Assembly (NCBI GenBank): GCA_029262455.1
Contig: JAJCZJ010000031.1
Location: forward strand, 124,001 to 188,000
DNA: 64,000 nucleotides
Reading direction: 5' to 3'
Source: Deltaproteobacteria bacterium
Lineage (GTDB): Bacteria > Desulfobacterota > Binatia > HRBIN30 > CADEER01
In this document: positions 52,827 through 60,842 of the stretch, piece after piece
Layout: each line of letters opens with the position of its first letter
Position numbering within the stretch: the first letter of the stretch is position 1
Program-made: the position numbers and the translations under genes
The notes under the pieces: model-generated
Database searches by the model: none
Seen by the model: only the letters and a program-made list of their open reading frames with translations
What the model was told of the DNA's origin: nothing

Positions 52827-55022
52827 ATGATTCGCTTGAAGAAGACAGTGTGTACTGGTGGGATCCTGGCTCTGTTGGTGGCTCCCGTGCAGCCTGCGCG
52901 GAGTTCTTCGCAGAACCTCAGTGCGGGTATTGTAGGCGACTGCGATGGGGATGGGCGGGTCCGCATCAACGACATCATTGCCGCGGTGGCAATCGCGTTG
53001 AGGATGAGCGTTCTTTCAGTTTGCCCATCGGCTGACCTAAACGGGGACGGCGTAATCGATATAAGCGAACTCGTAACGATGGTTCGTAACTCACTCGGTC
53101 GGCTTCCCGGGACGCCGACTCGAACGCCGGCACCGACTCCTCGAGTGGATGGAAGCGGGACGATCGAAGGTGCGGCGGAGGTCGCGCTGGACAACCAAGA
53201 CGCCATCGGAATCATGGAGTTCGGCTGCATTCGGAATAACGCATGTCAGGGTGACAGGGGCCGGTTAGGACTCGCGTTGCGCCGCGTCTCACTGAGTTCG
53301 ATGCGGGAAGATGCGTCGTCCTCTGGTACCACCGGATCGGAGTCCTGCTCTCAGGGGGGCGAAATCCAAGAAGCGTGCATCGTCAGCGGGAGCACGAGCA
53401 CACTGACGATCGAGTACCGAGACTGCCGGGAAGAGACTGTGTCCGGCAACCTGGTCTTACGTCGGGGCACCGCAATTCAAACAGTGAGCAACCGTGGGTT
53501 CTGTGTAAGTCGAGAAGTCTCCGCGACCGAGGATACTGTCGTTCTCCAGTTGCGGGATTTCGGCCTGGAGGAGATCCTCGATGGAGAGCCTGTGCTGATC
53601 GTAGGTGCGGAACTAACTGATCGCTTCACCCCTTCCGGAGAGATCGGCTGCGCGGGGGAGGCTGAGGGACTTCAGGTCGTCGATGGGATTTTTTCGGTCG
53701 ATTGTTCTGCCGAGGCAGATTCGATTCGCTGCCCGCGGGGCGAAACCGAGCTGTCGCTATTGGCGACTCAACTTTCTCTGGAGCGAACGTCCGGCGGATT
53801 CCCTTGCGAGCGTGGTGTTTTGGCGAACGGAAGTCTGGGGATCGAGGACGGCATCGACGACGTTGGCTACGTCGAAGAGTTCGATGGCTTCCTGCTCACT
53901 GAAGCGGAGGATGACGACAACGTCCGCAGATATACGCACACCGGCCTCGTCATTGTGGATTGCTTGGGCCCCCTGGATTATCGCACCATCATCGACATGC
54001 CCGCGACCCAGTCCGGGGCCATTCTGGTACCAGAGAATGCGATCTGCCCTTCCGGCGGTGTCCTGGAGGTTACCAGACCCGCATTCTTCGACGGAGCTGG
54101 CGTCGGTGCCGATACGAGTGGGCAAGGTACCGTACAGCCGACGGGATTGTTTCAGAGTCTGCTTCGCGGACTGAGGGGTCCGGTCTACCAAGTGCTCCGG
54201 AACGTCGACACTGCGGTGGACTTTGGTTCTGACGCCGTCCAGGTCACCACCCTCGTGGGTGCTGCGGATGGCTCCGTCGCCGCGTGCGAAAATATCGCCG
54301 GCGCGACATCCGACCCGCAAGCTGTCGTGGCCGCAGAGGTTGGGAAATCGTTTCCGCTCACCAGAGTTTTCAAGTCTGGGTTGATTCCCTTTGATTCGCT
54401 GCCTTGCTTCAATCGAAACGCTCGCGCTGGAGACGGGCGTGTTTGTTTAGGGCCAGAATGCAACCCCGGCGACTGCACGTGCCCGCCAGGAGAAGAGTGC
54501 CGAGAGTTTTCGCTTCAGCAAGGGGCTCCGATCGTGGAAGCGACGGAAGGCATTCCAGCGGCGGAGTTGGTGTCATCGCTTCCCGAGCTGAATGATCCGT
54601 GCAGCGGGTTTCGAGAACGATCGACGTATCGGTTCGGCAATACCGGCCCGACGACAGAGATTCGGCAGTGCAGCGCGCTGCCGCCAGCTCCGGTGGGAGA
54701 CGGGTTCCGACTCGAGAATGGATCTAGCGTGATCTTTGCGTACGACACGCCTCTGGCGAGCTTGTTCAACGCTGGAGCTGGCGGCTTCCCGGTCGATTTG
54801 GATCGACAGAATCTACTCCGCTGCGACGGACCGAACAGCGTACTGCATATTGGACGAGCCGCTCTCGATTCTGTTCCGGCGCCCCTCATCCAATTCAGCA
54901 TGGGGGGCGGTGTTCTATTCGATTTTGATGCAGACGGTATTGCCGACAGGACTGTGCCTAGCTGCCGCGACCTTAGCGCCTTGTCTCAGTGTAAGCGCAA
55001 CGATCTATCCCGTAACCACTGA
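52827..55022 (+). CDS. Exported dockerin-like protein, unknown function
   Basis: 731 residues. A signal peptide (TVCTGGILALLVAPVQPARS) is followed by two calcium-type repeats (GDCDGDGRVRINDII, ADLNGDGVIDISELV) like those of the giant propeller protein, then a Thr/Pro-rich linker. The remaining ~600 residues are Cys-rich and beta-rich, including a compact cluster CLGPECNPGDCTCPPGEEC. No catalytic motif is recognised. A GTG at 52791 is an alternative start. It follows the barrel gene closely and may be co-transcribed with it. Confidence 0.68.
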   Translation: MIRLKKTVCTGGILALLVAPVQPARSSSQNLSAGIVGDCDGDGRVRINDIIAAVAIALRMSVLSVCPSADLNGDGVIDISELVTMVRNSLGRLPGTPTRTPAPTPRVDGSGTIEGAAEVALDNQDAIGIMEFGCIRNNACQGDRGRLGLALRRVSLSSMREDASSSGTTGSESCSQGGEIQEACIVSGSTSTLTIEYRDCREETVSGNLVLRRGTAIQTVSNRGFCVSREVSATEDTVVLQLRDFGLEEILDGEPVLIVGAELTDRFTPSGEIGCAGEAEGLQVVDGIFSVDCSAEADSIRCPRGETELSLLATQLSLERTSGGFPCERGVLANGSLGIEDGIDDVGYVEEFDGFLLTEAEDDDNVRRYTHTGLVIVDCLGPLDYRTIIDMPATQSGAILVPENAICPSGGVLEVTRPAFFDGAGVGADTSGQGTVQPTGLFQSLLRGLRGPVYQVLRNVDTAVDFGSDAVQVTTLVGAADGSVAACENIAGATSDPQAVVAAEVGKSFPLTRVFKSGLIPFDSLPCFNRNARAGDGRVCLGPECNPGDCTCPPGEECREFSLQQGAPIVEATEGIPAAELVSSLPELNDPCSGFRERSTYRFGNTGPTTEIRQCSALPPAPVGDGFRLENGSSVIFAYDTPLASLFNAGAGGFPVDLDRQNLLRCDGPNSVLHIGRAALDSVPAPLIQFSMGGGVLFDFDADGIADRTVPSCRDLSALSQCKRNDLSRNH

Positions 55023-55226
55023 CCTGCATGTAGGGCTTCAGCGCACCACTCACTGGAGCTCGAATGGTCAAGCAACGCTGGTTTTGTGTTTAGTCGGGAC
55101 TGTATCGCCCGGTCGCTGGACTGCGACACCTCGCGTTGGCAACATGGCTCTACCGATGCCGGTCTTTCTAGGGTGCCGGACCAATCACGAGATTCGGATT
55201 GACAAGCGGCCGACAAGATTGAAGTT

Positions 55227-56126
55227 CTACGGACTGGATCCCTGGAGCCGAAACTTGAAGCGAGTCCTCGCGACTCTGGCCACCCTCAGGGTTACATCGT
55301 AGGATCCTGGTTGCAGCCACATGTTGGGCAATTGCAGGTCGATGTGATCGGTGCCGGTTGCGATGTCTGGAAAAAGTTCGCGTAGCTCTCGGCGTCCTCC
55401 CTCTTGCGCGACGGTGATCTCCGCTGTGGGGCTTTTCGGGAGGTCCGCAGGGAGCGGGACGCGCAAGGTGATGCCTGCTTGGTTCTGGGGCGGCCCTTTG
55501 ACCTCGACCTGCTGATCGGGTTTCAGGAGCACGATCGACCATTCCGGTGAGGGGATACCCCTTGGCCGGGTTCGCAGTGTTTTCGCGCGCGGGTCGGGCG
55601 TGGCAACGCCGGCGGGTGTTGACGCAGAAGTTCCAGTCCACCGGATGAGGTTGGGGGTCAACGCGAGTAGCAGGAGGGCGTAGGCAAATGCTGGGTGGAG
55701 CGCCAATCCCTTTATGGGTGACAGAACTCGGCGGACGGTTTCGCGCCAGCTTACGCTGTCTTCGCGCTTTGCCTCGGCCGCGGCGTGTTCATCCGCGGCG
55801 GACGGATTTACGGACGGATTCATGCGCCGGAGAGCCGTGATCTCATCGGCGCAGGAGTGGCATTGCGCGAGATGAGTTTCGACCGATGTGCGCTCGGCTT
55901 TGGTCAGGCTCCCAGACTGTTCTTCAAAACGCAGGAGCAGCTCGGGTTCGGGGTGCTCGTCCAACTCGGGTCCAAGCAAGAGTTCTTCGAGCCGTGAATG
56001 TTCGCGGACCTCGGTCGCACATTCTTTGCAAGTCGGGAAGTGCCGGCGAAAGTCGTTCCACCGTTCACCCGTTGGGGCCGCCAGGTACTCCTCGAGATCA
56101 ATCTCGTATGCGCGTCGACATGCCAT
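55227..56126 (-). CDS. Anti-sigma factor with two zinc-finger-like segments
   Basis: 299 residues. Two zf-HC2-like sites are visible: HFPTCKECATEV near residue 30 and THLAQCHSCADEI near residue 90 (H-x3-C-x2-C). A membrane segment (AFAYALLLLALTPNLI) follows near residue 155, then a periplasmic beta-rich domain ending in LQPGSYDVTLRVARVA. This is the layout of membrane anti-sigma factors that hold an ECF sigma. The ECF gene is 23 bp upstream on the same strand, so they are a cognate pair. Confidence 0.78.
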   Translation of the reverse strand: MACRRAYEIDLEEYLAAPTGERWNDFRRHFPTCKECATEVREHSRLEELLLGPELDEHPEPELLLRFEEQSGSLTKAERTSVETHLAQCHSCADEITALRRMNPSVNPSAADEHAAAEAKREDSVSWRETVRRVLSPIKGLALHPAFAYALLLLALTPNLIRWTGTSASTPAGVATPDPRAKTLRTRPRGIPSPEWSIVLLKPDQQVEVKGPPQNQAGITLRVPLPADLPKSPTAEITVAQEGGRRELRELFPDIATGTDHIDLQLPNMWLQPGSYDVTLRVARVARTRFKFRLQGSSP

Positions 56127-56149
56127 CTCTTGCTTTCGAGTCTGATCGC

Positions 56150-56737
56150 TCAGACGATTGCCTCCGCTTCTGAAAACCGGCGTCGCAGGAGGATGAGCGC
56201 ATTGCGCAGCTCGCGCTTCAGTGTTCCCAGGGGAATCTCCAGATCATCGCTCGCCTGTTGGTACGTTTTCCCCTCGCGATAGAGTCCGACCAGGATCCGT
56301 TGTTGTTTTGTCGGCAAATTGCTTACCGCACCCCACAGTTCCTGTCGCAACTCATCGTCGATACCAGGGTTGGCGAAGAGCTTTAAATGGCGGTCCGCGA
56401 TCTCTGTCCAGGAAATCGTCTCGTTCTCATGATAGCGCATGCGGCGCTTCAACCGGTCGGCGAATTTGTTTCGGGTAACGGCACGCGCATAGCCGAGGAT
56501 CGCGTCGGTGTCGCGCAGTCGACCCTGACGAACAGCGTCGACGATGGCCATGACCACCTCTTGCCGAAGATCATCCCACTCGTGCTCGAAATCGTAAGCC
56601 CGGAGTCGCCGAAGGAACGCCGACACGAGTCGGTTGATTTTCAAGAAGGCCAGGCGGTCGCCATCCGCCAGCTGTTTGGCGATCGCAAACCAATCCTCCG
56701 ATTGTTTCGGCGACGGTCGGATGGCCGTGGGTACCAT
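56150..56737 (-). CDS. ECF-type sigma factor
   Basis: 195 residues. Region 2 includes LVSAFLRRLRAYDFEHEWDDLRQEV and YARAVTRNKFADRLKRR; region 4 has LPTKQQRILVGLYREGKTYQQASDDLEIPLGTLKRELRNALILLRRR, a helix-turn-helix for the -35 element (quoted here in parts: KTYQQASDDLEIPLG as the core). It would direct RNA polymerase to a regulon under control of the adjacent anti-sigma. The surrounding exported-protein genes are candidate targets, which is inference. Confidence 0.85.
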   Translation of the reverse strand: MVPTAIRPSPKQSEDWFAIAKQLADGDRLAFLKINRLVSAFLRRLRAYDFEHEWDDLRQEVVMAIVDAVRQGRLRDTDAILGYARAVTRNKFADRLKRRMRYHENETISWTEIADRHLKLFANPGIDDELRQELWGAVSNLPTKQQRILVGLYREGKTYQQASDDLEIPLGTLKRELRNALILLRRRFSEAEAIV

Positions 56738-56961
56738 GAACGCCTCAAGTCACTCGATTCCAGGTCAGCGGTGCCAACTGGGTTGATGCCTTGTGGCCCC
56801 GGTATGAGCGATTCATTCAAGTTGGGAAGATCATACCTCCTCCTTTCTTGCAACGATTGTCCCATCTCCCGCAGGCAGCCGGGCCTCGCCTAGCAGCCCA
56901 TTGAAAACAGAACACGCCGGTCCGGTCGCCAACACATCTCGTTGGTGTCGGTCGCGAGTTC

Positions 56962-57543
56962 CTACCAGCGGGTGGACTTGAGCGGGCCGACGCACGTGGC
57001 GACCTCTTCGCCTGTTGTCGTCTCGACGACGCGAGCACAAAACGAGCGGCGATCGTCGGGACTCGTCGTTCCGTATAGCTCCTCCGTCGAGATCTCGTAT
57101 TCCGCGCCCGCGTCGGCTCGGAGAAGCACCGAGCACTTGCCGCGTCGATGACACTCGTCACCCTTCTGCTCCTCATCCTCAACGCATGCGGATTCGTAAG
57201 CCACTCTGATTTCGTGTTCGCCGGGCAAAATCTCGACCCCACCCTGAAAACTCCCAGTCTGAGTGGGGTCGAACTCTTGGCCGTCAACCGCGTCGACCCA
57301 AGTTTGGCTGATCGAGGGTATGCCGACGAGCAGCCAAACGGGAAATCCTATGATCACCAATAGTGTGTGGCGCACAAGGCCATCGTTGCAGCGAACAACG
57401 GCGACGTCAGTTCCTTGCTCCGGTCCCGGATAGGATCGGATCGTCCGAGCACAACCCGGCAGCGCGAGGATTGCCAACGACAACAGGCTGGCGACGAGAA
57501 GCCGCCGTGACGCCGACCCAAGGTGCGCGCTCATCTCGGACAT
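56962..57543 (-). CDS. Lipoprotein, unknown function
   Basis: 193 residues with a lipoprotein signal: RRLLVASLLSLAILALPGC, lipobox LPGC. A second hydrophobic segment (LLVIIGFPVWLLVGI) lies about 50 residues later. The body has six further Cys in pairs (ESACVEDEEQKGDECHRRGKC region). No family recognised. It precedes the ECF sigma gene by 224 bp on the same strand. ATG 57543 and ATG 57534 are both possible starts. Confidence 0.6.
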   Translation of the reverse strand: MSEMSAHLGSASRRLLVASLLSLAILALPGCARTIRSYPGPEQGTDVAVVRCNDGLVRHTLLVIIGFPVWLLVGIPSISQTWVDAVDGQEFDPTQTGSFQGGVEILPGEHEIRVAYESACVEDEEQKGDECHRRGKCSVLLRADAGAEYEISTEELYGTTSPDDRRSFCARVVETTTGEEVATCVGPLKSTRW

Positions 57544-57842
57544 CGTTTCGTCATCGTGAATCCTCACGGAAGCGTATCGAATGCGCCGGAGGTCTCCAAA
57601 TCGGTGCGCCACAAACAGTCGCGCCGTCAACGATCGTCATGGGCCTGTTGCCGAGTCCATCCTTATCTCCGCGCAGGTCCAGACCTCCGTAGCGTCGCTT
57701 GTTGTCTCGAGCGCAGTGGCTTGAGCAAGGAGTAGTTGCGCCCCGTTGAGCGCGTGTGCGGCTGAGTCTGCGGCGACGACGCGATCATTCAACGCTAAAT
57801 AGACGGTAGAGGAATCCGGAGTCGTCGATCATTCGCATTGAG

Positions 57843-57876
57843 CATGTGTGACGAGACGTGTAGACTCCCACACATG
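57843..57876. promoter_or_regulatory. Candidate operator of the vapBC genes
   Basis: CATGTGTG (57843-57850) and CACACATG (57869-57876) form an 8-bp inverted repeat with a 18-bp spacer. The right arm covers the vapB start codon. VapB/VapBC complexes typically bind palindromes at their own promoter, so this is a reasonable autoregulatory site. Confidence 0.55.
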
Positions 57877-58071
57877 GCATCGAATCTCGCTATCGATCAG
57901 CACCTCCTGGAACGCGCCCTCGAGGTCAGCGGTGAATCGACAAAGAAGGCAGCGGTGACCAAGGCCCTGCAGGAGTTCATCGCCCGCCGAGAGCAGAAGT
58001 TGGTCATCGAGCTCTTCGGCTCGCTCGAGTGGGATCCCGACTTCGATTACAAGACTGAACGTCAGCGGTGA
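57874..58071 (+). CDS. VapB-type antitoxin
   Basis: 65 residues: MASNLAIDQHLLERALEVSG, then KKAAVTKALQEFIARREQ, the ribbon-helix-helix pattern of the VapB_antitoxin (DUF2191) family, then a C-terminal tail LFGSLEWDPDFDYKTER that would wrap the toxin. I chose ATG 57874 because it gives the family length; the frame is open to 57838. The stop overlaps the toxin start in GTGA. Confidence 0.85.
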   Translation: MASNLAIDQHLLERALEVSGESTKKAAVTKALQEFIARREQKLVIELFGSLEWDPDFDYKTERQR

Positions 58072-58472
58072 ATCTGTTCGTCGACACCAGCGTTTGGTCG
58101 ATGGCGTTGCGGCGCGATGCCCCAGCCGATCAGCCGGAAGTCGCGCGGCTGAGACGTGCTCTCGAGCAAGGGGAGAGTGTATTTACGACCGGTCTCGTAT
58201 TGCAGGAGCTAATCCAGGGATTTAGCGGCCCGCAGGCTGCCGACGCCATCATCGGACGCCTCTCCGCGCTGCCGTTCATCACACCGGATCGCGAAGATCA
58301 CATCAATGCTGCACAGCTGCGCAACGCGTGTCGGCGGAGCGGAGTGCAGGTCGGGACGATCGATGCGCTCTTGGCTCAACTTTGCTCTCGCTTTGAACTG
58401 ACGATGCTGACCACCGACCAAGATTTTCGGCACCTAGCTCGCGTCCACCCACTAACCCTCTGGGATAAATGA
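58068..58472 (+). CDS. VapC-type PIN-domain ribonuclease toxin
   Basis: 134 residues. The four acidic residues of a PIN domain are present: Asp in NLFVDTSVW, Glu in LVLQELIQG, Asp in GTIDALLAQL and Asp in LTTDQDF. It starts at GTG 58068, coupled to the antitoxin stop. VapC toxins are Mg-dependent RNases, often cutting initiator tRNA or the 23S sarcin-ricin loop; they are neutralised by the adjacent VapB. No disruption is seen, so it should be active. Confidence 0.88.
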   Translation: MNLFVDTSVWSMALRRDAPADQPEVARLRRALEQGESVFTTGLVLQELIQGFSGPQAADAIIGRLSALPFITPDREDHINAAQLRNACRRSGVQVGTIDALLAQLCSRFELTMLTTDQDFRHLARVHPLTLWDK

Positions 58473-58637
58473 CGGCACTCGCGACGTCAGCTCCCGTGAG
58501 AATGTGGTTCTTCCCTGATGGCGCGTGATATGTGACTTCTGTTCTGAGGTTCGCGTGCGCATCCGGAATCGATGTTGGCTCGTATTGGATTGGCAACGAC
58601 CGGCCACACAAGACAGCGTCAGATAAGGAGGAGAGAA

Positions 58638-59613
58638 GTGCTGGCGACGACGATCACTACCAAGTTCGGCCTAGAATACCCGGTTCTCTCCGCTCCAATG
58701 AGCCGACACAGCGGAGCGGCGGCTCGCCGGAGCTGTCACGCAAGCCGGCGGGTTGGGTTTGTTCGGTGCTACGAACCCCGCTGGTGCCGATTGGCTTCGC
58801 GGAGAGATTGATATTGCGAGAACGAAAAGCGACGGCCGTCCGTTCGGGGTAGGTTTCATTACACACTTGATTCCCGTCATGCCGGCGCTGTTTGACGTCG
58901 CGATCACTGAACGAGTTCCGGTGATCGCATTCTCGTTTGCGGATCCCTCACCGTGGATACCGCGGGCCAAGGACGTGGGCAGCACGGTCATTTGTCAGGT
59001 GCAATCGATAGACGGTGCTGCACAAGCGATGGCCGCCGGAGCCGACATCCTGGTTGTCCAAGGCAACGAGGCAGGCGGGCACACGGGGCGAGCCAATCTG
59101 ATGCCGCTTCTCTTGCGCGTGCTGCGAGACTATCCCGACGTGCCAGTGCTTGCGGCGGGCGGCATCGCCAGTGGCGCCGGCTTGGCTGCAGTCCTTGCCG
59201 CGGGTGCGGCGGGTGCATGGCTGGGTACGGCTCTGATCGCAACTCCTGAATGCGTTGAGGTTTCGGAGGCCTACAAGCAGATGATTGTCGCGGCGCGTAG
59301 TGAACAGACTGTGTTTACGGAAGTCTTCGATATTCTGGACGAGGCCACATTTGGAATACCGCCATGGCCTCGACCGATCGCGGGGCGCGCCGTTGCGAAC
59401 GAATTCATAACAGCCTGGCATGGTCGTGAAGATTCGTTGCGGGCAAAGCTGGCTGATGTCTTGCCATTGTACCAAGAGTCGTTGGGGAAGAGGGACGTCG
59501 CGAATACCGCTGTTTGGGCAGGTGAGTCGGTGGATTTCGTGAACGCGATTCGACCGGTCGCCGACGTTGTCGAGGAAATCTGTCGCGAAGCCGAATGTTT
59601 GCTGCGGACATAA
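58638..59613 (+). pseudogene. Nitronate monooxygenase (2-nitropropane dioxygenase family), frameshifted
   Basis: GTG 58638, with AAGGAGG nine bases upstream, opens MLATTITTKFGLEYPVLSAPMSRHSG, the family N terminus. After about 58710 the family sequence continues in another frame (LAGAVTQAGGLGLFGATN), so one extra base or two missing bases lie in the GC-rich tract 58706-58722. The rest is intact to 59613, with GNEAGGHTGRAN carrying the His of the active site and VLAAGGIASGAGLAAVLAAG binding FMN phosphate. As read, only a 57-residue peptide or a truncated protein from TTG 58753 could be made. Confidence 0.82.
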
Positions 59614-60561
59614 TATCGCCGGTCGGCCACTACTCGCCATTGCTGTTTCGACAACTTTACCCAAGCCGCCGCTTCGTCCTGTTGTCCGTAGGGTTGCTGC
59701 TCCTCCTGGCGGTCGGGTGCACGGAACAACCGTAACGCCCGCCCAACAACCTGATCCTGATCTCGCTCGACACGCTGCGTGCAGACCGACTGGGTTGTTA
59801 CGGGTATGGGCGCGCGACCAGCCCCGCGGTGGATCGACTGGCAGATCAGTCGGTGCGGTTCTCCGAGTTCCTGGCTGAATCGTCTTGGACTCTGCCGTCG
59901 CACCTGACGATGATGAACGGCTTGTATCCGTCGACGCACGGCGTCACGCACAAGGACGACCAACTCCGCGAGTCGGACCCAATGCTCGCACAAGTGACTT
60001 CGTAGCGCCGGCTTTCGGACCTTCGGTGCTACCGGAGGCGGATTCGTCGGACGCAATTGGGCTTCGCCCGTGGCTTCGAGACATACTTGGACAACAGTTC
60101 CCGGCGGCTGAAAACTGTACTGCAGGACGCACGCCGACAGATCGAGCGCTTCGATGACGACGAACGCTACTTCTTGTTCCTGCACGCGTACGACGTCCAC
60201 GCGCCGTTCGATCCGCCGCAGCGACTCCGTCAGATGTTCGAGACGCGGCCGAGAGAGGATCGCGTCGCCGGGTTCGAGACGATGGCCCGGTTCAGCAAGC
60301 GCAAGCTGAAGCCGGGGCAGATCCATTTCTTTTCAGATTTGTACGATGCAGAGATCCGCGCCGCCGACGAGAAGCTCGGCAGCTTCTTCGACTGGTTGGA
60401 GGAACGGGCGAGCTGGACGACACCATCGTAGTGCTCGTTTCGGACCATGGGGAGGAGTTCGGAGAACACGGCAGCGTCGGACACGGCAAGGGCCTGTACA
60501 TCGAAACCTGCGCATTCCAATCATCGTAAGCGCCCTTCGGCAGCTCACCAACTGGCGCTAG
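59595..60561 (+). pseudogene. Sulfatase (arylsulfatase family lipoprotein), multiply disrupted and truncated
   Basis: ATG 59595 opens a lipoprotein signal (LLSVGLLLLLAVGC) and, after TAA at 59733-59735 in the same frame, continues as a sulfatase: LILISLDTLRADRLGCYGYG, WTLPSHLTMMNGLYPSTHG, then frame changes near 59990-60004 and 60045-60056, GFARGFETYLDN, YFLFLHAYDVHAPFDPP, another shift near 60405 (VLVSDHGEEFGEHGSVGHG), and a last shift near 60510 (LRIPIIVSAL). It ends at 60561, well before a normal sulfatase C terminus. The activating Cys/Ser motif (C/S-x-P-x-R) reads SWTLPSH, so it is also altered. Clearly inactive. Confidence 0.85.
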
Positions 60562-60832
60562 GGGTTGTCGCCAACGGCGGCACTCTATCGCTCTGCCCAG
60601 TACCGGCTGGAGAAATACCGATCTCGATGACCCAGTGCGCGCTCAAAGGAGTCAAACTGCTCGCCCAGGCGGTTGCTACGCGGCAAGACCTCGCCGACGC
60701 ACAGCACTCGATCTAGCCGCGGCGGGCAACGTCAAATGCGAAGTCCAGACCCGCCCCTTGTCCACTGGTCCACAGACCATTGCCGATCTCCGCGCCGACG
60801 CAATCGTCGGCAGAGTCGTCCTGGTACCCTGA
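60531..60832 (+). pseudogene. C-terminal remnant of a zinc-type alcohol dehydrogenase (MDR family)
   Basis: In two frames this segment matches the end of medium-chain alcohol dehydrogenases: LGVVANGGTLSLCPVPAGEI and ALKGVKLLAQAVATRQDLAD in one frame, then, after a shift near 60700, ALDLAAAGNVKCEVQTRPL and LRADAIVGRVVLVP to the stop at 60832. No Rossmann fold or zinc ligands precede it. It abuts the truncated sulfatase directly, so a deletion seems to have joined the two. Confidence 0.72.
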
Positions 60833-60842
60833 CGAGAAGGAA

